NCBI RefSeq assembly: GCF_010728725.1
Contig: NZ_AP022606.1
Span: 310,001 to 374,000 of the forward strand
Direction of reading: 5' to 3'
DNA length: 64,000 bases
Origin: Mycobacterium branderi
GTDB taxonomy: Bacteria; Actinomycetota; Actinomycetes; Mycobacteriales; Mycobacteriaceae
Under the pieces are notes generated by a model that ran no database searches, had not been told where the DNA came from, and worked only from the letters and a program-made list of their open reading frames with translations. A program made the translations under genes and the position numbers. Below, in pieces: positions 1 through 8,947 of this stretch (position 1 is the first letter of the stretch; the number at the start of each line of letters is the position of its first letter).

Positions 1-1
1 C

Positions 2-733
2 AAGGGCAAACTCACGGGGATCCCGGTGGCCGTGGTTCGCGGATTGCCGGCGTCCGACGATGGTTCGACGGCACGGCAACTGGTGCGTTCGGGCACCGAG
101 GACCTGTTCTGGCTCGGCACCGCCGAGGCAGTGGAACTGGGCCGCCGCCAGGCTCAGCTGCTGCGCCGATCGGTGCGCCAGTTCGCCGACGAGCCGGTGC
201 CGCACGATCTCGTCGAGGACGCGGTGGCCGAGGCGTTGACCGCACCGGCCCCGCACCACACCCGGCCGGTTCGGTTCGTGTGGCTGCAGACTCCCGCGGT
301 GCGCACCCGGTTGCTGGATCGCATGCGTGAGAAGTGGCGCGCCGACCTCGCCGGTGACGGCAGGTCGGCCGACGCGATCGAACGGCGGGTGGCTCGCGGC
401 CAAATCCTTTACGATGCACCGGAAGTCGTCATCCCGATGCTGGTACCCGAAGGCGCGCACAGCTATCCCGACGCCGCCCGCACCGACGCCGAGCACACCA
501 TGTTCACCGTCGCGGTGGGCGCGGCGGTGCAGGCGCTGTTGGTCGCGCTCGCGGTCCGCGGCGTGGGCAGCTGCTGGATCGGTTCGACGATCTTCGCCGC
601 CGACCTGGTCCGCGACGAGCTGGGGCTGCCGGCCGATTGGGAACCGTTGGGCGCCATCGCGATTGGCTATCCGACGCAACGCCAGGAGCCCAAAGACCCG
701 GTGCCGGTGACCGACTTGCTGGTGCGCAAGTGA
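2..733 (+). CDS. fbiB: FbiB C-terminal part (coenzyme F420 biosynthesis), 5' truncated by window edge
   Basis: About 243 residues are visible, open from the first complete codon at position 2. The protein matches the C-terminal half of mycobacterial FbiB: an FMN-binding nitroreductase-like domain that follows the gamma-glutamyl ligase domain, which lies outside the window. FbiB reduces dehydro-F420-0 and adds glutamates to make mature F420 in the cytoplasm. The start of the domain ([13 protein letters not shown]) and the [12 protein letters not shown] segment are typical of the nitroreductase fold. Its stop overlaps the next gene by GTGA, so the two are probably cotranscribed. The assignment rests on family resemblance and on the manB-wbbL-rmlD neighbours. 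Confidence 0.9.
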   Translation, partial: KGKLTGIPVAVVRGLPASDDGSTARQLVRSGTEDLFWLGTAEAVELGRRQAQLLRRSVRQFADEPVPHDLVEDAVAEALTAPAPHHTRPVRFVWLQTPAVRTRLLDRMREKWRADLAGDGRSADAIERRVARGQILYDAPEVVIPMLVPEGAHSYPDAARTDAEHTMFTVAVGAAVQALLVALAVRGVGSCWIGSTIFAADLVRDELGLPADWEPLGAIAIGYPTQRQEPKDPVPVTDLLVRK

Positions 734-1269
734 GCGTCCGGGAGTCGGCGATTGCGCTGCTGTCCGACTGGCAGGCCCCGGATCCGGCTCAGGATTCGGT
801 GCGCCACGCCGTATTGGCGTTCCTGCTTGCCCGCGACGATGCCTGCCGCCGCGAGTGCGTGCCCGGTCACGTCACCGCCTCGGCCCTGGTGCTCGACGAC
901 GCCGGCGCCCGGGTGCTGCTCACCCTGCATCCGCGGCTGGGCCGTTGGGTCCAGCTCGGCGGGCACTGCGACGACGGCGACGACGACATCGCGGCGGCAG
1001 CGCTGCGGGAGGCCACCGAAGAGTCGGGTGTCGCGGGTCTGCGGCTCGCCGAGTTGGCGGCCATCCATGTCCATCCCGTGACGTGCTCGCTGGGTGTGCC
1101 GACCCGCCACCTCGACCTGCAGTTCGTCGCGCACGCCCCGCCGGGTGCGCAGATCGTGATCAGCGACGAGTCGACGGATTTGCAGTGGTGGCCGGTCGAT
1201 GCGCTACCCGAAAGCGCCGACGATGCGCTGGCTTACTTGGTCGCCCGCGCGTCGAGTGCGGACTTGTGA
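730..1269 (+). CDS. Nudix hydrolase
   Basis: This 179-residue protein starts at a GTG that overlaps the fbiB stop (GTGA), so an in-frame start farther upstream is rejected. A Nudix box is visible around residues 75-100: [10 protein letters not shown], then REATEESGV. This gives the REuxEExGu metal-binding core, although the upstream spacing is one residue longer than the classic pattern and Asp replaces one acidic Glu. The family hydrolyses nucleoside diphosphates linked to other groups; the substrate cannot be read from the sequence. In M. tuberculosis, as I recall, a DNA methylase gene occupies this slot. The gene is convergent with manB across 46 bases without a clear terminator. Confidence 0.82.
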   Translation: MSVRESAIALLSDWQAPDPAQDSVRHAVLAFLLARDDACRRECVPGHVTASALVLDDAGARVLLTLHPRLGRWVQLGGHCDDGDDDIAAAALREATEESGVAGLRLAELAAIHVHPVTCSLGVPTRHLDLQFVAHAPPGAQIVISDESTDLQWWPVDALPESADDALAYLVARASSADL

Positions 1270-1315
1270 CACGCGTTCGTCGAAAAACCGTGCCTCAAGC
1301 CCACATTCGGCGCAA

Positions 1316-2383
1316 CTAGACGTCGCTCGAGTAGCGGATTCCGCCGTCGGGAATCGAGACGCCGGGCCAGACCCGCGCGCCGCGCAGTAGCTCGCAGCGG
1401 GCGCCGATGTCGGCGCCGTCGCCGATCACGCCGTCGCGGATCAGCGCCCGCGGGCCGATCCGCGCGCCGAAGCCGATGATCGAACGCTCGATCACCGAGC
1501 CGGCCTCGACCTTCACCCCGTCGAAGATGACCGCACCGTCGAGCCGTGCGCCGGGCCCGATCTCGGCGCCGCGCCCGACCACCGTCCCGCCGATCAACAC
1601 CGCGCCCGGGGAGACCGCCGCTCCGTCGTGCACCAACTGCTCGCCGCGCTGCCCGCGCAGGGCCGGCGACGGCGCAATGCCGCGCACCAGATCCGCCGAG
1701 CCGCGCACGAAGTCCTCCGGCGTGCCCATGTCCCGCCAGTAGCTGGTGTCGACGTATCCGCACACCTTGACCCCGTCGGACAGCAGCGCCGGGAACACCT
1801 CGCGTTCGACCGAGACCTCCCGGCCCCGCGGTATCCGGTCGATGATCTCGCGGGAGAACACGTAGCAGCCGGCGTTGATCTGGTCGGTGGGCGGATCCTG
1901 CGTCTTCTCCAAAAACGCTGTGACCCTGCCGTTTTCGGTCGGCACGCAGCCGAAGGCGCGCGGGTCGCCGACGCGCACCAGATGCAGCGTCAAGTCGGCC
2001 CCATTGGAGCGGTGGTAGTCGAGCAGCTGCCCCAGATCGGCCCCGGAGAGCACGTCGCCGTTGAACACCATCACCGTGTCGTGGCGCAACCGGCCGGAGA
2101 CGTTGGCGATTCCGCCGCCGGTGCCCAGCGGGTGCTCTTCGGTGACGTATTCGATCTGCAGCCCCAGTTTGGAACCGTCGCCGAACTCCGCCTCGAACAC
2201 CGCCGGCTGATACGACGTGCTCAGGATCACGTGCTCGATGCCGGCGGCGGCGATGCGCGACAACAGATGCGTGACGAACGGCAACCCGGCGGTGGGCAGC
2301 ATCGGCTTGGGCGCGGACAGCGTCAACGGCCGCAACCGGGTGCCCTTGCCGCCGACCAGCACGACGGCGTCTACTGGTGCCAC
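1316..2383 (-). CDS. manB: Mannose-1-phosphate guanylyltransferase (GDP-mannose synthesis)
   Basis: This 355-residue protein transfers GMP to mannose-1-phosphate, giving GDP-mannose for lipomannan, LAM and PIMs. The N-terminal nucleotidyltransferase signature VLVGGKGTRLRPLT lies near residues 8-21. The last ~100 residues form a hexapeptide-repeat beta-helix (GAEIGPGARLDGAVI and similar). It is very close to Rv3264c (359 aa). The chosen GTG start gives VAPVDAVVLVGG and overlaps the wbbL stop by one base (TAGTG), so the upstream in-frame extension is not used. It is the last gene of the minus-strand rmlD-wbbL-manB operon. Confidence 0.93.
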   Translation of the reverse strand: MAPVDAVVLVGGKGTRLRPLTLSAPKPMLPTAGLPFVTHLLSRIAAAGIEHVILSTSYQPAVFEAEFGDGSKLGLQIEYVTEEHPLGTGGGIANVSGRLRHDTVMVFNGDVLSGADLGQLLDYHRSNGADLTLHLVRVGDPRAFGCVPTENGRVTAFLEKTQDPPTDQINAGCYVFSREIIDRIPRGREVSVEREVFPALLSDGVKVCGYVDTSYWRDMGTPEDFVRGSADLVRGIAPSPALRGQRGEQLVHDGAAVSPGAVLIGGTVVGRGAEIGPGARLDGAVIFDGVKVEAGSVIERSIIGFGARIGPRALIRDGVIGDGADIGARCELLRGARVWPGVSIPDGGIRYSSDV

Positions 2384-3243
2384 TACCGCCGCCTTTCTGC
2401 GCTGCGCACCATCAGGCGCGCCCGGATCGCCAAACCGGCGCGAAACGACCACCGCAACGGCGCCCGCCACCACCCGGAATGCCGGTCGGCGAGGAAGGTG
2501 TAGGTGCTGTTGTGGTGGGCGATCAGGTTGCGCGCCGACTGGCGACCCGTGGCGTGCCCCTTGTGGTGCAGGACTTCCGCCGACGGCACATACACGTTGA
2601 GCCAGCCTGCTCGGCCCAGCCGGTCGCCGAGATCAACGTCTTCCATGTACATGAAGTAGCGCTCGTCGAAGCCGCCGATCTGGTCGAACGCCGCCCGGCG
2701 CACCAGCAGGCACGACCCGGACAGCCAGCCCACCGGCCGCTCGCTGGGTTCCAGCCGCTCCTGGCGATACGCCGTCGACCAGGGATTGCTCTTCCACAGC
2801 TGGCCCAGGACGGCGTGCATGCCGCCGCGAACCAGGCTCGGCAGGTGGCGCGCCGACGGGTACACCGACCCATCAGGATCGCGGATCAGCGGGCCCAGCG
2901 TCGCCGCTCGCGGCCAGCGGGCCGCCGCGTCCAGCAGCGCGTCGATGCTGCCGGGCCCCCACTGCACGTCGGGGTTTGCCACCACGACCCATTCGTCAGC
3001 CTCCGGAAGCTGCGCAACCGCCCGGTTGACCGCGCTGCCATAGCCCAGGTTGGCGCCCGTGGAGAACAGCCGAACGTTCGGGTAGCGCTCGACGGCCGCC
3101 TCCGGCGCCCCGTCGGTGGAGCCGTTGTCGGCCATCAGGACGCTCAGCGGCCGCTCGGTGGCCAGCGACAGCGAGGCCAGGAAGCGGTCCAGGTGCGGGC
3201 CCGGCGAATAGGTCACCGTCACCACCGGCAGGACGTCACTCAC
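2383..3243 (-). CDS. wbbL: Rhamnosyltransferase WbbL (arabinogalactan linker)
   Basis: A 286-residue family 2 glycosyltransferase. It adds L-rhamnose from dTDP-rhamnose to GlcNAc-pyrophosphoryl-decaprenol, making the linker that joins arabinogalactan to peptidoglycan at the inner membrane face. The GT-A fold shows in VVTVTYSPGP at the N-terminus, MADNGSTDGAPE near residue 38, an NPD motif in VVANPDVQW, and the conserved acidic MYMEDVDLGDR segment. It matches Rv3265c. The GTG start lies inside the end of rmlD (8-nt overlap), so the linker genes are translationally coupled. This pathway is essential in mycobacteria. Confidence 0.94.
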   Translation of the reverse strand: MSDVLPVVTVTYSPGPHLDRFLASLSLATERPLSVLMADNGSTDGAPEAAVERYPNVRLFSTGANLGYGSAVNRAVAQLPEADEWVVVANPDVQWGPGSIDALLDAAARWPRAATLGPLIRDPDGSVYPSARHLPSLVRGGMHAVLGQLWKSNPWSTAYRQERLEPSERPVGWLSGSCLLVRRAAFDQIGGFDERYFMYMEDVDLGDRLGRAGWLNVYVPSAEVLHHKGHATGRQSARNLIAHHNSTYTFLADRHSGWWRAPLRWSFRAGLAIRARLMVRSAERRR

Positions 3244-4093
3244 GCATAGAGGGTAGCGACAACGCTTCGGCCAGCGCGTCGCGCCACGGCCGCAACGGCG
3301 TCAGCCCCGCCTCGGTCGAGACTCGGGCGCCCAGCGCCGAATAGTGAGGCCGGGGCGCCGGCCGCGGCTTCTTGTCGCTGCTGATCGGCCGCACCCGCTC
3401 CGGGTCGGCTCCCACACCGGCGAACACCGCGCGGGCCTGCTCGAACCGGCTGACCGCGCCCGCGTTGGCGGCATGCAGCACGGGCGCGCGCACGCCGTCG
3501 TCGACCACCTGCAGCAACGCGTCGGCCAGGTCGCCGACGTAGGTCGGTGAGCCGGTTTGGTCGTCGACAACCTCGACAGGCCCGTCCCCGGCGGCCAGTC
3601 GGCGCATGGCGGCGACGAAGTCGTTGCCGGTGCCGCCGGTGTAGACCCAGGCGGTGCGGACCACGATGGCCTCCGGCAGCGTTTTGCGGACGGCCACTTC
3701 GCCGGACAGTTTGCTACGCCCGTACACGCTCAGCGGCCCGGTTTCGTCGTCGGGCTCGTAGGGGCGGCGGGCCGAGCCGTCGAACACGTAGTCGGTGGAG
3801 ATGTGGATCAGCCCCGCGCCTACGTCCGCGCAGACCCGCGCGATGTGTTCCGGGCCCTCGGCGTTGACCGCATGCGCTCTGGCCTCGTCGCTTTCCGCGC
3901 CGTCGACGTTGGTGTAGGCGGCGCAATTGACCACCACGTCGCCGCCTCGGATGATCCGCTCGGCGGCGCCGGGGTCGGTGATGTCCCACTGCGACGACGT
4001 CAGCGCCAGCACGTCGCGCCCCTGCCGGGCCGCCTTGGCCGCCAGAACGCTGCCGAGCTGTCCGCCGGCGCCGGTGATCACGAGCCTCTGCAT
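3236..4093 (-). CDS. rmlD: dTDP-4-dehydrorhamnose reductase RmlD
   Basis: A 285-residue short-chain dehydrogenase that makes dTDP-L-rhamnose, the donor used by WbbL encoded next to it. The NADPH-binding glycine motif ITGAGGQLG is at residues 6-14, STDYVFDG near 99-106, and the catalytic YxxxK is Y124/K128 in VYGRSKLSGE. A longer in-frame extension upstream is probably untranslated: the ATG at 4093 begins directly at MQRLVITGAGG, as in Rv3266c. It is the first gene of the operon and is divergent from the LCP gene over 67 bases, which should hold both promoters. Confidence 0.94.
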   Translation of the reverse strand: MQRLVITGAGGQLGSVLAAKAARQGRDVLALTSSQWDITDPGAAERIIRGGDVVVNCAAYTNVDGAESDEARAHAVNAEGPEHIARVCADVGAGLIHISTDYVFDGSARRPYEPDDETGPLSVYGRSKLSGEVAVRKTLPEAIVVRTAWVYTGGTGNDFVAAMRRLAAGDGPVEVVDDQTGSPTYVGDLADALLQVVDDGVRAPVLHAANAGAVSRFEQARAVFAGVGADPERVRPISSDKKPRPAPRPHYSALGARVSTEAGLTPLRPWRDALAEALSLPSMRE

Positions 4094-4160
4094 GATCTTG
4101 AGTCTGGCACGCCGACGCATGCAGCTACCGGCGATACCGCTGTGACACAAGTAGTCTGAA

Positions 4161-5630
4161 GTGATGCCTGCGCAACGTGTGGTTCGTGTGGTTGCCACCG
4201 TGGCGGCCGTGGCCGTCGTGCTCGGTACCGGGGTGGCGTGGAGCCAGGTCCGCTCGTTCGAGGACGGGATCTACCACATGTTCGCCCCGTCGCTGGGCCA
4301 GGGCGGCGACGACGGCGCCGTCGACATCCTGCTGGTCGGCATGGACAGCCGCACCGACGCGCACGGCAACCCGCTGTCGGCCGAGGAACTGGCGGCCCTG
4401 CGGGCCGGCGACGAGGTGGCCACCAACACCGACACGATCATCCTGGTGCGCATCCCCAACAACGGGAAGTCGGCCACCGCGATCTCGATCCCGCGCGACA
4501 CCTATGTCTCGGCACCGGGGTTGGGCAAGACCAAGATCAACGGCGTCTACGGACAGGTGAAGGAGGAGAAGCGGGTCAGCCTCGTCGAATCCGGCGTCGA
4601 CCCCGCCCAAGCCGAGGCGCGCGGCACCGAAGCCGGCCGGGAGGCGCTGATCAAGACGGTCGCCGACCTCACTGGCGTCACCGTCGACCACTACGCCGAG
4701 ATCGGCCTGCTGGGTTTCGCGTTGATCACCGACGCCCTCGGCGGCGTCAACGTCTGCCTCAAAGAGGCCGTGTACGAGCCACTTTCGGGCGCCGACTTTC
4801 CGGCCGGCTGGCAAAAGCTCAACGGCCCGCAGGCGCTGAGCTTTGTCCGCCAGCGCCACGATCTGCCCCGCGGCGACCTGGACCGGGTGGTGCGCCAGCA
4901 GGTGGTAATGGCCTCGCTGGCCCATCAGGTGATCTCGGGCAAGACGCTGTCGAGCCCGGCGACCCTGGAGCGGCTGCAGGGCGCCATCCAGCGCTCGGTG
5001 GTGCTGTCGTCCGGTTGGGACATCATGGATTTCGTGAAGCAGCTGCAGAAGCTGGCCGCCGGCAACGTCGCGTTCGCCACCATCCCGGTGCTCGACGAAG
5101 CCGGCTGGAGCGACGACGGTATGCACAGTGTGGTGCGGGTCGATCCGCACCAGGTGCAGGAGTGGGTCGGCGGCCTGCTGCACGACCAGGCGGAGGGCAA
5201 GACCGAGGAGATCGCCTACACGCCGGCCAAGACCACCGCGAGTGTCTTCAACGACACCGACATCAACGGGCTGGCCTCTGCGGTGTCGCAAGTGTTGAGC
5301 GCCAAGGGTTTTGCCGCCGGAACCGTCGGCAACAACGAAGGCGCGCACGTGACGGGCAGTCAGGTGCAGGCCGCCAAGGCCGACGACCTGGGCGCGCAGG
5401 CGGTGGCCAAAGACCTCGGCGGGCTGCCCGTCGTCGCCGACGCGTCGGTGCCGGCCGGCACGGTGCGGGTGGTGCTGGCCAACGACTACACCGGCCCGGG
5501 ATCCGGGCTCGACGGCGGCGCCTCGCCGATGGCGGTGTCGTCGAATGCCGGCGGGGTCTCGAATCCCGACGCTCCCCCGCCGTCGCCGATCCTGACCGCG
5601 GGCACGGACAAACCGGAGTGTGTCAATTAA
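4161..5630 (+). CDS. lcp1: LytR-CpsA-Psr (LCP) ligase, Rv3267/Lcp1-like
   Basis: 489 residues: one N-terminal membrane segment (about residues 6-28), an extracytoplasmic LCP domain (about 55-250; VDILLVGMDSR, ATNTDTIILVR and AISIPRDTYV are its hallmarks) and a C-terminal LytR_C domain (about 355-440). In mycobacteria the Rv3267 protein ligates arabinogalactan to peptidoglycan, using the decaprenyl-linked polymer begun by the divergent wbbL/rmlD genes. A GTG at 4161 is followed directly by ATG at 4164, and either could be the start. The 3' end overlaps the next gene by 11 bases. Confidence 0.92.
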   Translation: MMPAQRVVRVVATVAAVAVVLGTGVAWSQVRSFEDGIYHMFAPSLGQGGDDGAVDILLVGMDSRTDAHGNPLSAEELAALRAGDEVATNTDTIILVRIPNNGKSATAISIPRDTYVSAPGLGKTKINGVYGQVKEEKRVSLVESGVDPAQAEARGTEAGREALIKTVADLTGVTVDHYAEIGLLGFALITDALGGVNVCLKEAVYEPLSGADFPAGWQKLNGPQALSFVRQRHDLPRGDLDRVVRQQVVMASLAHQVISGKTLSSPATLERLQGAIQRSVVLSSGWDIMDFVKQLQKLAAGNVAFATIPVLDEAGWSDDGMHSVVRVDPHQVQEWVGGLLHDQAEGKTEEIAYTPAKTTASVFNDTDINGLASAVSQVLSAKGFAAGTVGNNEGAHVTGSQVQAAKADDLGAQAVAKDLGGLPVVADASVPAGTVRVVLANDYTGPGSGLDGGASPMAVSSNAGGVSNPDAPPPSPILTAGTDKPECVN

Positions 5631-6336
5631 CCTCAGCCAAGCGGTTCTCGACCCGATGCTGCGCGCCGACCCGGTCGGCCCGCGCATCACCTACTACGAC
5701 GACGCCACCGGCGAGCGCATCGAGCTCTCCGCGGTGACGCTGGCCAACTGGGCCGCCAAGACCGGCAACCTGCTGCGCGACGAGCTCGGCGCGGGGTCCG
5801 GCAGCCGGGTGGCGGTACTGCTGCCGACCCACTGGCAGACCGCCGCGGTGCTGTTCGGGGTGTGGTGGATCGGCGCCGAAGTCCTGCTCGGCGGCTCCTG
5901 GGACGCCGACGTCGCGTTGTGCACCAAGGCGCGCCTGGACGAGGCCGACGCGACCGGCGCCGCCGAGGTGGCAGTGTTGTCGCTCGACCCGTTCGGCCGC
6001 CCCGCACCCGACCTGCCGGTCGGAGTCACCGATTACGCGACCGCGGTGCGGGTCCACGGCGACCAGATCGCCGCCGAACCCAACCCCGGTCCCGCGCTCG
6101 CCGGCCGCTCGGTCGACGAGTTGCTCGCCGACTGCGAAATCTCCGCAGCTACAAGAGGTTTGACGTCCACCGACCGGGTGCTTTCGTCGGTGTCGTGGGA
6201 CCGGCCTCCCGGGCTGGTCGACGGGCTGCTGGCGGTGTTGGCGGTGGGCGCGTCGCTGGTACAGGTGGCCAACCCCGATCCGGCGGGGCAGCAGCGCCGG
6301 ATCGAGACTGAGAAAATCACGCGCGTTTTCGACTAG
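5620..6336 (+). CDS. TIGR03089-type protein, AMP-binding-enzyme-like fragment (Rv3268-like)
   Basis: A 238-residue protein resembling only the N-terminal part of acyl-/amino-acid adenylating enzymes (for example GSRVAVLLPTHWQTAAVLFGVWWIGAEVLL). It lacks the ATP-binding core and the C-terminal lid, so it is unlikely to be an active ligase. The actinobacterial family TIGR03089 has this length and Rv3268 sits at the same place. It begins with GTG inside the end of the LCP gene, suggesting coupled expression and perhaps a role in wall assembly. The function is unknown. Confidence 0.8.
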   Translation: MSINLSQAVLDPMLRADPVGPRITYYDDATGERIELSAVTLANWAAKTGNLLRDELGAGSGSRVAVLLPTHWQTAAVLFGVWWIGAEVLLGGSWDADVALCTKARLDEADATGAAEVAVLSLDPFGRPAPDLPVGVTDYATAVRVHGDQIAAEPNPGPALAGRSVDELLADCEISAATRGLTSTDRVLSSVSWDRPPGLVDGLLAVLAVGASLVQVANPDPAGQQRRIETEKITRVFD

Positions 6337-6340
6337 CGCC

Positions 6341-6403
6341 CGCCGAACGTGGGGGGTATGGACGAACAGTGGCCGGTTTGTGTGCATACCCCCACGCTCG
6401 GCG
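6341..6403. repeat. Long imperfect inverted repeat after the lcp1 operon
   Basis: The left arm GCCGAACGTGGGGGGTATG (ends 6360) and the right arm CATACCCCCACGCTCGGC (starts 6385) are complementary apart from one mismatch and one extra G. They are separated by about 24 bases. No T-run follows. The repeat could be a terminator hairpin for the upstream genes or a protein-binding site for the downstream metal-transport genes. Confidence 0.5.
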
Positions 6404-6423
6404 CGCCGCCCACCCGCCAATCC

Positions 6424-6441
6424 ATATTGGTATCGCAATAT
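6424..6441. promoter_or_regulatory. Palindromic operator candidate upstream of DUF1490-ctpC
   Basis: ATATTG and CAATAT form perfect 6-base arms around a 6-base spacer in an AT-rich patch, which stands out in this GC-rich sequence. The site lies about 50 bases before the DUF1490 start. Its form resembles ArsR/SmtB-type metal-sensor operators, and ctpC genes respond to metals. The regulator itself is not in the window; the link is inferred. Confidence 0.45.
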
Positions 6442-6491
6442 TTCTATGTTAGCGTCGAGTGCGAATCGACCTAAAGGAATGGAGTGTGGCG

Positions 6492-6773
6492 ATGGTGGTG
6501 CACGGGCTACTCGCAAAGGCGGCCGGGACGGTCGTCACCGGGCTGGTCGGAGTAAGCGCCTACGAAGTGCTGCGCAAAGCCGTGCGCTCGGCTCCGATGC
6601 ACAATGCGGCGGTGACCGCGACGGAGTGGAGCCTGCGCGGAACCCGGCGCGCCGAGGAAGCTGCGGAGTCCGCCCGGCTCAAGCTCGCCGACGTGGTGGC
6701 CGAGGCGCGCGAACGCATCGGCGAGGAGGCCCCGCCGCCCGCCGTCGGAGGCAACCACGACCACGAGCACTGA
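6492..6773 (+). CDS. DUF1490 small protein, partner of CtpC (Rv3269-like)
   Basis: A 93-residue protein, the same length as Rv3269 when the ATG at 6492 is used (GGAG seven bases upstream). A GTG at 6486 is an alternative. The N-terminus has a short hydrophobic stretch (AGTVVTGLVGVSAYEVL). The middle is helical and charged (RRAEEAAESARLKLADVVAEARERI), and the C-terminus is His-rich (NHDHEH), suiting metal contact. Such proteins are encoded beside P1-type ATPases in mycobacteria and have been described as metal-chaperone or scaffold partners. One base separates its stop from the ctpC GTG. Confidence 0.85.
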   Translation: MVVHGLLAKAAGTVVTGLVGVSAYEVLRKAVRSAPMHNAAVTATEWSLRGTRRAEEAAESARLKLADVVAEARERIGEEAPPPAVGGNHDHEH

Positions 6774-6774
6774 C

Positions 6775-8901
6775 GTGCACGTCGTTTCCGACGCGGCCGG
6801 GCGGATGCGGGTAAAAGTCCCCTGGGTCCGTTCGAATTCGCGGCGCGCGGTCGCGGTCGAAGAGGCCGTCGACAAGCAAAACGGTGTGCGCACAGTGCAC
6901 GCCTATCCGCACACCGGGTCGGTGGTCGTGTGGTATTCACCGAAGCGCTGCGACCGCTCCGCGGTCCTGGACGCCATCAAGTCAGCCGAACACGTTGCGG
7001 CCGAACTGATTCCCGCGCGCACGCCACGCTCGTCGGATGTCCGCAACGCCGAGGTGCTGCGCATGGTGATCGGCGGCGCGGCGCTGGCGCTGCTGGGGGT
7101 GCGCCGCTACATCTTCCAGCGCCCGCCGCTGCTCGGCCCGACGGGTCAGCTCGTGGCGACCGGCGCGACGGTGTTCATGGGCTACCCGTTCCTGCGCGGC
7201 GCGCTGCGCTCGCTGCGGTCCGGGCGCGCCGGCACCGACGCGTTGGTCACCGCGGCGACGGTGGCCAGCCTGGTGCTGCGCGAGAACGTGGTCGCGCTGA
7301 CGGTGCTGTGGCTGCTGAACATCGGTGAGTACCTTCAGGATCTGACGCTGCGACGGACCCGGCGGGCCATCTCCGACCTGCTGCGCGGCACCGCCGACAC
7401 GGCATGGATCCGCCTCGACGAGGGCAACGAGGTCCAGGTGCCTATGGACACCGTGCAGGTCGGCGACGAGGTGGTGGTGCACGACCACGTGGCGATACCG
7501 GTCGACGGCCAGGTGGTCGACGGCGAGGCGATTGTCGACCAGTCCGCGATCACGGGCGAGACGCTGCCGGTCAGCATCATCACCGGCGCACGGGTGCACG
7601 CCGGTTCGGTGGTACTGCGCGGGCGGCTGGTGGTGCGCGCCAGCGCCGTCGGCAACGAAACCACCATCGGCCGCATCATCGCCAGAGTCGAAGAGGCCCA
7701 ACATGATCGGGCACCGATTCAGACCGTCGGCGAGAACTTCTCCCGTCGCTTCGTTCCCATTTCGTTCGTCGTCTCGGCGATCACCCTGGCGATCACCGGC
7801 GACGTCCGGCGCGCGATGACCATGCTGCTGATCGCGTGCCCGTGCGCGGTGGGGCTTGCAACGCCGACCGCGATCAGCGCCGCGATCGGCAACGGCGCCC
7901 GCCGGGGCATCCTGATCAAGGGCGGTTCGCACCTCGAGCAGGCCGGCCGGGTGGACGCCATCGTGTTCGACAAGACCGGGACGCTGACCGTCGGGCGTCC
8001 TGTGGTTACGAATATCATTGCACTGCACAAGGATTGGCAGCCTGAGCAGGTGCTTGCCTACGCGGCCAGCTCGGAACTGCATTCGCGGCATCCGCTGGCC
8101 GAGGCGGTGATCCGCTCGACCGAGGAACGCCGCATCATCATCCCGCCGCACGAGGAATGCGAAGTACTGGTGGGCCTGGGCATGCGGACGTGGGCCGACG
8201 GGCGGACGCTGCTGCTGGGCAGCCCGTCGCTGCTGCAGTCGGAAGACGTCGAGGTGTCCCCCGAGGCCGCGGAGTGGGTGGACAAGCTGCGGCGCCAGGC
8301 CGAGACGCCGCTGCTGCTGGCGGTGGACGGCACGCTGGTCGGGCTGATCAGCCTGCGCGACGAGGTTCGCGCCGAGGCGCGCCAAGTGCTGAAGCAGCTG
8401 CGCGCCAACGGGATCCGTCGCATCGTCATGCTCACCGGTGACCATCCGGAGATCGCCAAGGTGGTGGCGGCCGAGCTGGCCATCGACGAGTGGCGCGCCG
8501 AGGTGCTGCCCGAGGACAAGCTCGAAGTGGTACGCCAGCTCCAGGCAGACGGCCACGTCGTCGGGATGGTCGGTGACGGCATCAACGACGCGCCCGCGCT
8601 GGCGGCCGCCGACATCGGGATCGCGATGGGGTTGGCCGGGACCGACGTGGCGGTCGAAACCGCCGACGTGGCGCTGGCCAACGACGACCTGCAGCGCCTG
8701 CTCGACGTGCGGGACCTGGGTGCGCGTGCGGTCGAGGTGATCCGGGAGAACTACGGCATGTCGATCGCCGTGAACGCGGCAGGGCTGCTGATCGGCGCCG
8801 GCGGCGCGTTGTCGCCGGTGCTGGCGGCGATCCTGCACAACGCGTCGTCGGTGGCCGTGGTGGCCAACAGCTCACGGCTGATCCGCTACCGGATCGCATA
8901 G
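6775..8901 (+). CDS. ctpC: P1B-type metal-exporting ATPase CtpC
   Basis: 708 residues, against about 718 in M. tuberculosis CtpC, which exports Mn/Zn and protects against zinc poisoning. Seen here: an N-terminal HMA-like domain without a CxxC pair; membrane segments; the actuator TGE (SAITGETLPV); the transmembrane metal-site CPC at C355-P356-C357; the phosphorylation site DKTGT at D399; the HP motif in SRHPLAEAV; and the GDGIND hinge near 600. It starts with GTG one base after DUF1490, so the two genes form one operon, probably under the palindrome at 6424-6441. The exact metal is not decided by the motifs alone. Confidence 0.93.
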   Translation: MHVVSDAAGRMRVKVPWVRSNSRRAVAVEEAVDKQNGVRTVHAYPHTGSVVVWYSPKRCDRSAVLDAIKSAEHVAAELIPARTPRSSDVRNAEVLRMVIGGAALALLGVRRYIFQRPPLLGPTGQLVATGATVFMGYPFLRGALRSLRSGRAGTDALVTAATVASLVLRENVVALTVLWLLNIGEYLQDLTLRRTRRAISDLLRGTADTAWIRLDEGNEVQVPMDTVQVGDEVVVHDHVAIPVDGQVVDGEAIVDQSAITGETLPVSIITGARVHAGSVVLRGRLVVRASAVGNETTIGRIIARVEEAQHDRAPIQTVGENFSRRFVPISFVVSAITLAITGDVRRAMTMLLIACPCAVGLATPTAISAAIGNGARRGILIKGGSHLEQAGRVDAIVFDKTGTLTVGRPVVTNIIALHKDWQPEQVLAYAASSELHSRHPLAEAVIRSTEERRIIIPPHEECEVLVGLGMRTWADGRTLLLGSPSLLQSEDVEVSPEAAEWVDKLRRQAETPLLLAVDGTLVGLISLRDEVRAEARQVLKQLRANGIRRIVMLTGDHPEIAKVVAAELAIDEWRAEVLPEDKLEVVRQLQADGHVVGMVGDGINDAPALAAADIGIAMGLAGTDVAVETADVALANDDLQRLLDVRDLGARAVEVIRENYGMSIAVNAAGLLIGAGGALSPVLAAILHNASSVAVVANSSRLIRYRIA

Positions 8902-8947
8902 CGGCGATCCGATCCGCAACGCCGGGGGAAGCACGTACCCTGGGCCG

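Noticed and set aside
1270..1315. Terminator between the convergent Nudix and manB genes
   Set aside because: No stable stem-loop could be found by eye.
6982..8838. 618-codon minus-strand frame opposite ctpC
   Set aside because: Composition typical of an antisense shadow; ctpC has all family motifs.
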